Positions 52,811 through 60,624 of a stretch of 64,000 nucleotides of DNA are shown here, one piece after another (within the stretch, counting starts at the first letter, position 1; every line of letters starts with the position of its first letter). This stretch comes from Pseudonocardia kunmingensis (GTDB lineage: Bacteria > Actinomycetota > Actinomycetes > Mycobacteriales > Pseudonocardiaceae), in NCBI RefSeq assembly GCF_006716445.1, contig NZ_VFPA01000001.1, positions 1 to 64,000 of the forward strand, read 5' to 3'. A program made the position numbers and the translations under genes. A model generated the notes under the pieces. That model was not told the origin of the DNA and searched no databases. It saw only the letters and a program-made list of their open reading frames with translations.

Positions 52811-53142
52811 CCGGCCTCCCCCTCCCCTGTCGCCGACGTCGCCAGTCCGGCGTCCGCCCACCGCCTGGACGCCAGGTGTGGTCCGGTGGTCTGACGACTA
52901 GTTTTCCGCACCCGACTGTCCGGCAGGGACTGGCGCGCCGCAACCCCCGCGGCCTTCACAGCCGCAACGAGGACCGGCCGGCTCGGGACGGTCGCGCTGA
53001 GCTCGAGGACATCGAGTCCCGCCGCGACCGGGAGTAACGCGGCCGCGTGCCCGGCCTCGGCATCGGACGCGCGCAGGACCGGCACGGTCCGGGCGCTGCC
53101 GAGGCGTCCGACCGTTCGCTCCTGGGCCGCGGACAGGGTCAT
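52807..53142 (-). pseudogene. KDPG/KHG-aldolase (Eda-like) N-terminal fragment
   Basis: A 111-codon frame starting with a good GAGGGAAGAG-ATG. ARTVPVLRASDAEAGHAAALLPVAAGLDVLELSATVPS resembles the first half of Eda (AVPVIRADDAETALA ... GLPVLEVTLTTP), including the region before the Schiff-base lysine. After about 75 residues the sequence becomes unrelated (SRVRKTSRQTTGPH), and the barrel is not completed (Eda is about 210 residues). It ends overlapping the GntR start. It may be an inactive remnant kept as a translated leader for the regulator. Confidence 0.5.
52887..52897. promoter_or_regulatory. FadR-type operator TGGTCTGACGA
   Basis: TGGTC-T-GACGA matches the FadR-family consensus TGGTC-n-GACCA at all but one position. 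It lies inside the Eda fragment, 77 bases before the GntR start codon. A close relative (TGGTC-T-GAACA) lies at 60382 in front of the first gene of the operon. The shared sequence around it (GGTGGTCTGA..ACTA) extends the similarity. Confidence 0.5.
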
Positions 53143-53152
53143 CTCTTCCCTC

Positions 53153-54046
53153 TCAGAACGCCGGGAGCCCGGGGACCCGCGTCCGGAACCGGTAGAGCGT
53201 GGTGCTGGCGCAGATGTAGAGCGTGCACAGGTCGTCGTCGCCCCAGGTGAAGTTCGCGGTGACCTCCGGGACCCCGATGACGCCGAGCGGCGCGCCCGCG
53301 GGGTCGAAGACGTGGATCCCGCCCGGTCCGCAGCTGAACAGGTTCCCGGCGCTGTCGATCTTCAGCCCGTCCGGCACGCCGGGTCCGGTGCCCGTGGTCC
53401 GCGCCCAGATCTCGCCGCCGACGACGCCGCTCTCGGTGAGTTCGAACCGGCGGATGTGCATCCGCTCGGTGTCGGCGACGAACAGGTACCGCTCGTCGAG
53501 GGACAGGCACAGCCCGTTGGGCCCCTCGACGTCGTCGGTGAGCAGTTCCAGACCGCGTTCCCCGAGTCGGTAGACCCCGCAGAACGGCAGCTCCCGCGCC
53601 CGCGGCACGCCGTAGGAGGCGCCGCGGCCATAGGTCGGGTCGGTGAAGTAGATCGTCCCGTCTCGGGCGACGACCACGTCGTTCGGGCTGTTCAGCTCCC
53701 GGCCCCGGTAGCGGTCCGCCAGCGTCTCCAGTGATCCGTCGGCCTCCTGCCGGACCAGTCGGCTGGTCGCGTGCTCGCAGGTGAGCAGCCGGCCCTGCCG
53801 GTCGTAGGCGTTCCCGTTCGCCATGTGGCTGGGGTCGCGGAACACCGACACCTCGCCGTCGGCGGACAGCGTCGAAAGCCGGGCGGCGAGGATGTCACTG
53901 AACACCAGCGACCGTTCCCCTGGGTGCCACACCGGACCCTCGAGGAACCGGAACCCCGAGACCACGCGTCGCAGCGGCTCGTCCGCCACGACGTCGTGCA
54001 GCCGGGGGTCCCGGACCTCGACGGCGGAGACGACCTCGGTCGTCAT
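53153..54046 (-). CDS. SMP-30/gluconolactonase/LRE family protein
   Basis: A 297-residue six-bladed beta-propeller: metal ligands in GFRFLEGPVWHPGERSLVF (Glu), RELNSPNDVVVARDGTIYFTDPTYG (Asn) and GVPDGLKIDSAGNLF (Asp). It hydrolyses sugar lactones produced by the GMC dehydrogenases to aldonic acids. ATG 54046 overlaps the stop of the subunit-3 gene (ATGA). Downstream of two GMC/subunit-3 pairs in the same operon. Confidence 0.9.
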   Translation of the reverse strand: MTTEVVSAVEVRDPRLHDVVADEPLRRVVSGFRFLEGPVWHPGERSLVFSDILAARLSTLSADGEVSVFRDPSHMANGNAYDRQGRLLTCEHATSRLVRQEADGSLETLADRYRGRELNSPNDVVVARDGTIYFTDPTYGRGASYGVPRARELPFCGVYRLGERGLELLTDDVEGPNGLCLSLDERYLFVADTERMHIRRFELTESGVVGGEIWARTTGTGPGVPDGLKIDSAGNLFSCGPGGIHVFDPAGAPLGVIGVPEVTANFTWGDDDLCTLYICASTTLYRFRTRVPGLPAF

Positions 54047-54741
54047 CGACCGGCTCTCAGATGGGGGACGAGGTCGGCCCAGTCGTAGGACTCGACGAAG
54101 TACTGCGACGTGCTGTACGTGCCGTCCATCGTGTGCTTGAGCGACTCCGGTCCCGGGAAGCCGATGACCTTCCAGCCCATCCGGTCCTTGTTGCCGCCGT
54201 AGACGGGGTCGCAGTAGAAGCCCTGCCGGACGTGCAGGCACAGCGCCTCGAAGAACGGCAGCCCCTGGTCGAACGTGCCCTGCAGGAACGTCCCGACCGC
54301 CAGGCTCGCACCGAGGGTCACCGGGCTGGGCTTCGGCGCGCCGGAGTAGGCCTCCAGCACGAGGTCCTGCTCCGCCTCCGCGAGGTCCGTGAAGGGCTTC
54401 GAGAACTGCTCCTGGGCTACGGCGTCGAGCGCCGTGATGCCCTCGCGGTAGGTCCGCTGCATGTCGTACATGCGCGCCCGCCAGGCGTCGGCGAACTTCC
54501 CGGTCAGTTTGAGGAAGCCACTGCCGTCGGCGGCGGCGAAGATGTAGTCGATGCCCGACAGGTAGCGGTCGATGAACACCACCACGCGTGCCTCGCGGGC
54601 GCCCGGGTCGTGGTCGCTGGGGACGATGCGGGCGGCGGCCGCCTCGATCGTGTCCCACTCGTGCTGGGTGAAGAACAGGCGCTCGTCGGAGTCGGGGTCG
54701 ATCGGGGAACCGACGATCTCCCAGTCGGCCTTCAGGGTCAC
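54043..54741 (-). CDS. Gluconate 2-dehydrogenase subunit 3-family protein (2)
   Basis: A 232-residue protein with FTQHEWDTIEAAAARIVPSDHDPGAREARVVVFIDRYLSG and FFEALCLHVRQGFYCDPVYGGNKDRMGWKVIGFPGP, the subunit-3 signature. No signal peptide. GTG 54741 follows GGAAAGGAGGA. The partner GMC protein is encoded just upstream (54770-56437). Confidence 0.88.
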   Translation of the reverse strand: MTLKADWEIVGSPIDPDSDERLFFTQHEWDTIEAAAARIVPSDHDPGAREARVVVFIDRYLSGIDYIFAAADGSGFLKLTGKFADAWRARMYDMQRTYREGITALDAVAQEQFSKPFTDLAEAEQDLVLEAYSGAPKPSPVTLGASLAVGTFLQGTFDQGLPFFEALCLHVRQGFYCDPVYGGNKDRMGWKVIGFPGPESLKHTMDGTYSTSQYFVESYDWADLVPHLRAGR

Positions 54742-54769
54742 GACGTCCTCCTTTCCTTTCTCGGAACTG

Positions 54770-56437
54770 TCAGGCGACCGTGATGCGCTCGTCGCGGCCC
54801 TTGGACCGGACGTCCGCGATGTACTCGGAGACGCGCCAGGCGTTGGCCATCATGGTCAGCGTCGGGTTGACGCCGGTCGAGGTCGGGAAGCAGGAGCCGT
54901 CGACGACGAAGAGGTTGTCCACGTCGTGCGACTGGCACCACTCGTTGAGCACCGTCTTCGACGGGTCGGTGCCCATGCGCGCAGTCCCGTGCTGGTGACA
55001 GGTGTTGCCGGTCATGCGGTCCAGGTAGACCGGGATGGTCTTGCGCGCGCCCGCGACCTGCAGGATCTCCGCGTTCTTGTCGACCTGCCACTTGCTCATG
55101 GCGACGTCGTTGGAGTGCGGCTTGTGCGTGATCCGGGCGACCGGCAGACCCCAGGCGTCCTTCACCGTCGGGTCGAGGTCGACGCGGTTGGACTCGACCG
55201 GCATGTCGTGCAGGATCGCGCCGATCTTCATCGCGAAGTTGAAGTAGCTGCGGTCGGCGTCCTTGAGGGACTGCCCCCACTGCGGTCGGCCCGGGAAGAC
55301 CCAGTTGATCGGGTGGCAGGTCTGCGACGCCGAGATCAGGCAGCCCCCGATGTGTCCGCGGTTCTCGTCGGTCTCGTAGAACTCGAACGTGCCGCCGCTG
55401 ATGTAGTTGCCGACCCAGCCGTAGAGCGGGTCGTCGATCTCCTGGTCGAACAGCCCGACCGCGGACACGTACTCGTGGAAGGTGGCGTTCTTGCCGACCA
55501 TGCCACTCGAGTTTCCCAGGCCGTCGGGGTGCTGCGGGGAGGTCGACATCAGCATGAGGCGGGCGGACTCGATGGCACCGAGGCCGAGGACGACGACGGC
55601 GGCCTCCTGGGCGACCTCGTTGCCGTCCGGGTCGATGTAGATCACGCCGGTAGCCCGGCCGTCCGCACCGACGGTGATCTCGCGGACGAACGACTCGCTG
55701 CGCAGTTCGAAGTTGCCGGTGGCGACCGCCTCGGGGATGAACGTGGTCAGCGTGTTCGACCGCGCGGTGCTCGGGTCGCCGTACTGGTTCCAGAAGCTGG
55801 TGGTGTTGAACGGGTCGCGGCCCTTGTGGTTGTTCGTCACCATCGCGTGCGGGATGGGGAAGCCGTTGATCCCCATCTTGTTGCAGGCCTCGTAGAAGCG
55901 CTTGCCGAACCGCGTCGGGCGCAGGGGTTCGCTGGGGTAGCCCTTGCTGCGGAACGGCTCGTACTTGTCGGCGCCGGCGATGCCGGAGATGCCGAACTCC
56001 CACTCCACCTTGGTGAGGTAGGGCTCGAGGTGCTCGTAGCGGATCGGCCAGTCGGCCAGGCTCGCGCCCTCGATGTCACCGTGCAGGCTGCGGACCACGA
56101 AGTCCGACTCGCGCGGCCGCGGCACCCAACCGGCCCAGTGGTTGGTGCCGCCGCCGACGAGCTGCGGAGTGGGCGAGAACGGGAAGCGCTCGGCGACCGA
56201 GGTCTCGTCGTGGCGCAGCGTGCGCGGGAACAGGTTCGGGTCGGGCCAGAGGTAGTTGCGATTGACGAACTTGAGCTCGTCACCGGAGTAGTGGTCCTCG
56301 GCCGACAGCCACGGGCCGCGGTCGAAGCCGACGACCTTGAGGCCGGACTCGCTGAGCACCTTGGCCGCGGTGGCCCCGGTGGCGCCGAGTCCCACGACGA
56401 TCGCGTCGACCGGCTCGGGCTTCTTGGCGTGACGCAC
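54770..56437 (-). CDS. GMC-family oxidoreductase (2)
   Basis: A 555-residue FAD enzyme: VDAIVVGLGATGATAAKVL, NHWAGW (for the flavin-contact HWGG), VLGLGAIESARLML, and C-terminal THQHGTARMGTDP-like GNTCHQHGTARMG with GVNPTLTMMANAWR. Unlike the other two GMC proteins it has no cysteine cluster. GTG 56437 follows GGAGAGGAGA. Its subunit-3 partner follows after 28 bases. Probably oxidises a sugar or aldonate; substrate unknown. Confidence 0.88.
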   Translation of the reverse strand: MRHAKKPEPVDAIVVGLGATGATAAKVLSESGLKVVGFDRGPWLSAEDHYSGDELKFVNRNYLWPDPNLFPRTLRHDETSVAERFPFSPTPQLVGGGTNHWAGWVPRPRESDFVVRSLHGDIEGASLADWPIRYEHLEPYLTKVEWEFGISGIAGADKYEPFRSKGYPSEPLRPTRFGKRFYEACNKMGINGFPIPHAMVTNNHKGRDPFNTTSFWNQYGDPSTARSNTLTTFIPEAVATGNFELRSESFVREITVGADGRATGVIYIDPDGNEVAQEAAVVVLGLGAIESARLMLMSTSPQHPDGLGNSSGMVGKNATFHEYVSAVGLFDQEIDDPLYGWVGNYISGGTFEFYETDENRGHIGGCLISASQTCHPINWVFPGRPQWGQSLKDADRSYFNFAMKIGAILHDMPVESNRVDLDPTVKDAWGLPVARITHKPHSNDVAMSKWQVDKNAEILQVAGARKTIPVYLDRMTGNTCHQHGTARMGTDPSKTVLNEWCQSHDVDNLFVVDGSCFPTSTGVNPTLTMMANAWRVSEYIADVRSKGRDERITVA

Positions 56438-56545
56438 GATGCTCTCCTCTCCGCGCGGGCAGCAGTGCCGAGGCGCGACGGCATGCCCCGGAACCCGAGG
56501 GAGAGCTCCCTCGGCGGGGTGGGTCGGGTGGAGGTGGGACGCGGG

Positions 56546-58207
56546 TTACAGGTCGGGCGCTTCGGCGTTGGTGGGCGTCTTCGTCTGCGCGGCGATGTCG
56601 CGGTGACGGCGCTTGATGTACTCGGCGCATCGGACCGCGACGGCCTGCAGCGTGCTGGTGGGGTTCACCGCGGCGCCCGTGGTGAGGGAGCTCGCGTCGG
56701 CGATGAACAGGTTGGGCAGGTCCCAGGTCTGGTTCCACTTGTTGGTGACCGAGTCCTCGGGGGTGTTGCCCATCCGGCAGGTGCCCATGATGTGCCAGCC
56801 GGGCGGCGGTCCGTCGATCCCGCCGATCCCCGTGGTCGCCGTGTCGATCACGGCGCCGGCCGCCTCGGCCGCCTCCTGGGCGCGCTCGACCCCCCACTGC
56901 ACGAGCCGGCGGTCGTTCTCGTGCAGCTCGTAGTGGACGTGCGGTGCCGGCAGGCCGCTGGAGTCCTTCACCTCGGGGTCGAGCGTGACGCGGTTGGTGC
57001 GCACCGGGAGGTCCTCACCCTGCACGTAGATCAGCGCGTGCCGCCCGAAGTGCTCGTTGAAGAACGTGCGGTGTCCGGTCCCCCAGGGCGCGATGTTGCC
57101 GGTGTTGGTGCCCAGTGCGCTGGTGGCGGCGCCGAGGGCCGTGCCGACCTGCAGCGAGAAGCCGTTGAGGAAACCCCGCGACGGGTCGGTGTCGTAGAAC
57201 TCCTGGCTGTAGAGCACCGCAGGCTCCGGGCCCTTGAAGCCCTCGAGCGGCTCGTCGAACCAGAAGTCCACGAAGGACCAGCTGTGGAACATCAAGTGCG
57301 TACCGACCAGGCCGTTGGAGTTGGCCAGCCCGTCGGGGTGGCCCTTCTGCGCCGACATCAGCAGCAGCCGCGGTGTGCCGATGGAGTTCGCGGCAACGAC
57401 CACGACCCCGGCCCGCACCTCGTGCCGCTGCCCGGTGACGCGGTCGATGTACGTCGCCCCGGTCGCGCGTCCGTCCTTCGCGTGGATCTGCTCGACGCGG
57501 GCGTTCACGCGCAGGTCGACGCCGTTGCGCAGGGCCTTCGGCCAGTACGACACGTCGGTGGAGGCGATGGAGTGCCGCGGGCAGCCGGCCAGGCAGAAGC
57601 CGCAGTCGTTGCAGGCCAGCCGCGCGTCCCTGGCGCGGGTGAGGATCGCGTTGTCCGCGGGCCACCAGTGCCAGCCGAGCTTGTCGAACCCGGTCGCCAT
57701 CTTGTGCCCGACCTTGCCTCCGCGGCTCGCCGGGCCCCAACCCTCGGGACGCCGCGGGTTGCCCGGGTCGCCGGTGCGCCGCGCGACGCCGATCTCGGCG
57801 TCGTTGATCGCGTAGAACGGCTCGAGCTCCTCGTAGGAGATCGGCCAGTCGATCGTCCCCTCGACCCCGTGCTCGGTGCCCTTGCGGAAGTCCACCGGCT
57901 TGAACCGCGGCCACGCTCCGGCGTAGTGCAGGGTGGAGCCGCCAACACCGGTGTAGATGTAGGGGGTCGTGTTTCCGGTGGTCGGGTAGTCCTCCGGGAG
58001 CTGGCGGACGTTCGGTTCGAACGACCAGCTCCGCTGGCGCTCGATCTCCCACCCGTCGTACGTGTGCGGGTGGTCCATCGCGTGGATCCAGTCGCCCTGC
58101 TCGAGGCAGACGACCGTGAGCCCGCCGTCGCTGAGCCGCTTGCTCATCGCGCCGCCGCTCGCACCCGCCCCGATCACCAGGACGTCGGTCTCGGTGTACG
58201 CCGCCAT
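56546..58207 (-). CDS. GMC-family oxidoreductase (3), with Cys cluster
   Basis: A 553-residue FAD enzyme: VLVIGAGASGGAMSKRLSDGGL, GVGGSTLHYAGAWPRFK, NAIL, and WHIMGTCRMGNTPEDSV with SLTTGAAVNPTSTLQAVAVR near the end. It has a cysteine cluster C199-x2-C202-x2-C205-x3-C209 (LACNDCGFCLAGCPRHS), a candidate Fe-S site. ATG 58207 has AGGAG about 12 bases upstream. Its subunit-3 partner precedes it on the same strand (58251-58892). Confidence 0.88.
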   Translation of the reverse strand: MAAYTETDVLVIGAGASGGAMSKRLSDGGLTVVCLEQGDWIHAMDHPHTYDGWEIERQRSWSFEPNVRQLPEDYPTTGNTTPYIYTGVGGSTLHYAGAWPRFKPVDFRKGTEHGVEGTIDWPISYEELEPFYAINDAEIGVARRTGDPGNPRRPEGWGPASRGGKVGHKMATGFDKLGWHWWPADNAILTRARDARLACNDCGFCLAGCPRHSIASTDVSYWPKALRNGVDLRVNARVEQIHAKDGRATGATYIDRVTGQRHEVRAGVVVVAANSIGTPRLLLMSAQKGHPDGLANSNGLVGTHLMFHSWSFVDFWFDEPLEGFKGPEPAVLYSQEFYDTDPSRGFLNGFSLQVGTALGAATSALGTNTGNIAPWGTGHRTFFNEHFGRHALIYVQGEDLPVRTNRVTLDPEVKDSSGLPAPHVHYELHENDRRLVQWGVERAQEAAEAAGAVIDTATTGIGGIDGPPPGWHIMGTCRMGNTPEDSVTNKWNQTWDLPNLFIADASSLTTGAAVNPTSTLQAVAVRCAEYIKRRHRDIAAQTKTPTNAEAPDL

Positions 58208-58250
58208 CAGCTTTCGATCTCCTGCTTCCTGGATGCGGTGCCCGCCCAAC

Positions 58251-58892
58251 TCATCCGGTCGAGTGGGCGGGCAGCGGGTCGACGGTCTCGAGCGGCACCT
58301 GCGCCTGGACGGCGCGGTCGCTGTGTGGGAGGTCGGCAGGGATCTCGGTCCGCCGGACATCCTCGGTGCGGGTGTAGGTGCCGCGCACCCGACCCAGCAG
58401 CTCGTCGTCCCAGTCGTCCATGACGTCGGAGTAGCCGTAGGGCTGCGGCGAGTTGCGGTAGTCCTTGGCGGCGGGCAGGAGCCGGTTCATGGCCCGGATG
58501 ACCTCGGGCCGAGAGTAGTACGCGTGGTAGACGACGTTCCGCAGGCGTGTGAAGAACTCCGGGTCCTCACGCTCGAGTCCTTCCAGGACCGTCACCCGCT
58601 CCGCCGAGTTGGCGTCGGCGAATGTCCGGTCCAACACGTCGAGCCGGGCACGCAGGTCGTCCTCGCCGAAGAACGGGAACCATCTGGGCTCCACACCCGC
58701 CGGGGCCACGTACCGGGCGATGAACGAGACCACGTCGACCTCGCTCGGTGCCGGGAAACCGTCGCCGCCCGGGACGAGTTCGTCCGCCGCGGCGTTCAGG
58801 ACCGCGGTCTGCAGCTCCGTCAGCCGGACCCCCGGCAGCCAGCCGCCCAGCGGGGGGCGCTCGTCGCGGGAGGTCAAGTTCAGATCAGTCAC
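58251..58892 (-). CDS. Gluconate 2-dehydrogenase subunit 3-family protein (3)
   Basis: A 213-residue protein: LTELQTAVLNAAADELVPGGDGFPAPSEVDVVSFIARYV, FFTRLRNVVYHAYYSRPEVIRAMNRL, ending in a Pro-rich tail. It is more diverged than the other two subunit-3 proteins but keeps the Pro-Gly after the first helix and the YY-S-PEV segment at the place of the GFYCDPxYGG motif. GTG start. No signal peptide. Followed by GMC protein 3 after 43 bases. Confidence 0.75.
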   Translation of the reverse strand: MTDLNLTSRDERPPLGGWLPGVRLTELQTAVLNAAADELVPGGDGFPAPSEVDVVSFIARYVAPAGVEPRWFPFFGEDDLRARLDVLDRTFADANSAERVTVLEGLEREDPEFFTRLRNVVYHAYYSRPEVIRAMNRLLPAAKDYRNSPQPYGYSDVMDDWDDELLGRVRGTYTRTEDVRRTEIPADLPHSDRAVQAQVPLETVDPLPAHSTG

Positions 58893-58931
58893 GTTCCCTC
58901 TCCTCTGCGGGACGTCGTCAGACCCGCTGGG

Positions 58932-59456
58932 TCAGGCGCGCTCGAGGTAGTTGACGATCGCTCGGCCGAAGTCGGGCAGGTCGACCGGCGTGCGCGAGGT
59001 GATGACATTGCCGTCCTCGACGACCGGCTGGTCGACCCACGTGCCGCCGGCGTTCTCGACGTCGACCTTGATCGGCAGGTAGCCGGTGATCTTGCGGCCC
59101 TTGGTGGCGCCGGCCGAGGCGAGCATCCAGCCGCCATGGCAGATGGCGGCGACGAGCTTGCCGGACTCGTACGCCTCCCGGACCAGGTCGACCATCTCGG
59201 GGTGCAGGCGCATGTTGTCCGGCGCGAACCCGCCGGGGATGACCACGGCGTCGAAGTCGGCAGCCGACACCTCGGCGGCGGAGGCGTCCGCCTCCATCGG
59301 GTAGTGCTCCTTGCTGTCGTAGCTGCTCTTCGTGCCGCTACCGACGACCTTGACATCGGCGCCGGCCTCCTGCAGGCGCAGGTAGGGGTACCAGCCCTCG
59401 AGGATCTGGTACTCGTCCTCGATCAGCAGGGCGACTCGCTTGCCGGAGAGCGACAT
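58932..59456 (-). CDS. DJ-1/PfpI-family protein
   Basis: A 174-residue PfpI-type protein: GKRVALLIEDEYQILEGWYPYLRLQEAGADVKVVG, FDAVVIPGGFAPDNMRLHPEMVDLV and the nucleophile elbow VAAICHGGWMLASAGATKGRK. It lies between an isochorismatase-like hydrolase and the GMC modules. May detoxify reactive aldehydes made by the operon (glyoxalase/deglycase type) or act as an amidase; inference only. Distinct from the PfpI gene at 15.4 kb. Confidence 0.88.
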   Translation of the reverse strand: MSLSGKRVALLIEDEYQILEGWYPYLRLQEAGADVKVVGSGTKSSYDSKEHYPMEADASAAEVSAADFDAVVIPGGFAPDNMRLHPEMVDLVREAYESGKLVAAICHGGWMLASAGATKGRKITGYLPIKVDVENAGGTWVDQPVVEDGNVITSRTPVDLPDFGRAIVNYLERA

Positions 59457-59542
59457 CGGGAACTCCTTCTTCTTCGTCGGGCGTGGTGAGCGGGAGAGGG
59501 GAACGACGGCCCCGCACGGGCGCGCGGGGCCCCGGGACGCGC

Positions 59543-60244
59543 TCAGGCGCCGATCATCTCCAGGAACTCGATGCTGGTGCGGACGTCGCCGTGGTTGGCC
59601 TGGATCTGGCGCAGCGCCTCCCAGTGCTGGCCGTAGCCCAGCGGGTCGTCCTTGCCCGACGGGATGGCCGCGGTGGTGTCGGCAAGAACGATCATCTTGA
59701 AGTCCTGGTTGGCCCCGTCGATGGCGGTGGCCAGCTGGCAGTTGCCGGTGGAGAGGCCGGCGACTACGAGGGTGTCGCAGCCCGCCCTGCGCATGTACTC
59801 GGTCAGCGCGCTGCCGTAGAACGAGCTGAAGCGGTGCTTGCGGATGACCGGCTCGTCGGGCAGCGGCTCGAGCTCGTCGACCAGCTCGTCGCCGCCGTTG
59901 CCCCAGCTTCCGGGGAACGTCGCCAGCTGGCCCTCGAGGCCCCACTTGACGTCGGCGTACCCGGCGTCCTTGCCGTCGGGGCGCAAGCCCCACAACGACC
60001 AGACGACCGGGATGCCCTTGGCCCGGCAGGCCTCCAGCACGTTGACGACGGGCTGGATGACGTCCTTGCCCTCGGGGGCACCGCCGACACTCGGGATGTA
60101 CATCGCGCCGCTCGGCTCCGCGCACGCCTTCTGCATGTCCAGGACCAGCAACATCGTCTTCTCGATGTCGATGGTCGACGCGACCATCCTCGAGCGGTCG
60201 ATGTAGTCGTCGATGTGCTTGTAGGTGTAGTCGAGCGAGGACAT
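59543..60244 (-). CDS. Isochorismatase-family cysteine hydrolase
   Basis: A 233-residue hydrolase: MLLVLDMQKACAEPSG (Asp), PVVWSLWGLRPDGKD, PVIRKHRFSSFYGSALTEYMRRAGCDTLVVAGLSTGNCQLATAIDGANQDF, with Lys and the nucleophilic Cys of the family triad. The family includes amidases such as N-carbamoylsarcosine amidase and ureidoacrylate hydrolase. ATG 60244 follows GAAGGAG. It is the first gene of the minus-strand GMC operon, so an amide substrate or an amine-bearing sugar is possible. Confidence 0.85.
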   Translation of the reverse strand: MSSLDYTYKHIDDYIDRSRMVASTIDIEKTMLLVLDMQKACAEPSGAMYIPSVGGAPEGKDVIQPVVNVLEACRAKGIPVVWSLWGLRPDGKDAGYADVKWGLEGQLATFPGSWGNGGDELVDELEPLPDEPVIRKHRFSSFYGSALTEYMRRAGCDTLVVAGLSTGNCQLATAIDGANQDFKMIVLADTTAAIPSGKDDPLGYGQHWEALRQIQANHGDVRTSIEFLEMIGA

Positions 60245-60624
60245 CGCTGCTCCTTCGCGGTGATGTTGGTGACGGCTTCCGGGGGCCCCGGGCCGGCGCG
60301 GAGCCGGAATCGGCACCGGCTGTCGTGTCAGATCCTCTGGCCTTGGCCCATCCGGTTCCAGCGGCTTCTCAGGTGACCTGGTGGTCTGAACACTAACCTG
60401 GGACGTCGAGGTCGTGTCAATAGTCCGTTCGAGACGGTCGCGCGCCGATGGTGACGGTCCCACCCCTCACCGCACCAGTGCCGAGCAGGCCACGTGGACC
60501 GCATGGGTCGGCCGCGGCCCGGCGCGCGGTTCGCTGCACTCCTGGTACTACAGGGGATGGAGAGCCCGACCGCCGAGAGGGTGTTGGTCGACGTGGCCCC
60601 GCCGTCGCTCGCGGTCGTCCTCGT
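60245..60624. other. Intergenic, promoter of the isochorismatase-GMC operon
   Basis: About 380 bases between the GntP gene and the isochorismatase gene, both read to the left, so it is the leader of the latter and downstream of the former. It holds the FadR-type site at 60382 (separate entry). No gene or hairpin was recognised. Confidence 0.4.
60382..60392. promoter_or_regulatory. FadR-type operator TGGTCTGAACA
   Basis: TGGTC-T-GAACA lies 138 bases before the start codon of the isochorismatase gene and matches TGGTC-n-GACCA at all but one position. The context GGTGGTCTGA..ACTA is shared with the site at 52887. It may bind the FCD-GntR protein at 52061-52810. Confidence 0.5.

Noticed and set aside
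54572..58423. A 1283-codon open frame on the plus strand
   Set aside because: It lies antisense to the subunit-3 and GMC genes, has the Arg/Gly/Val-rich composition of shadow frames in GC-rich DNA and no recognisable domain.
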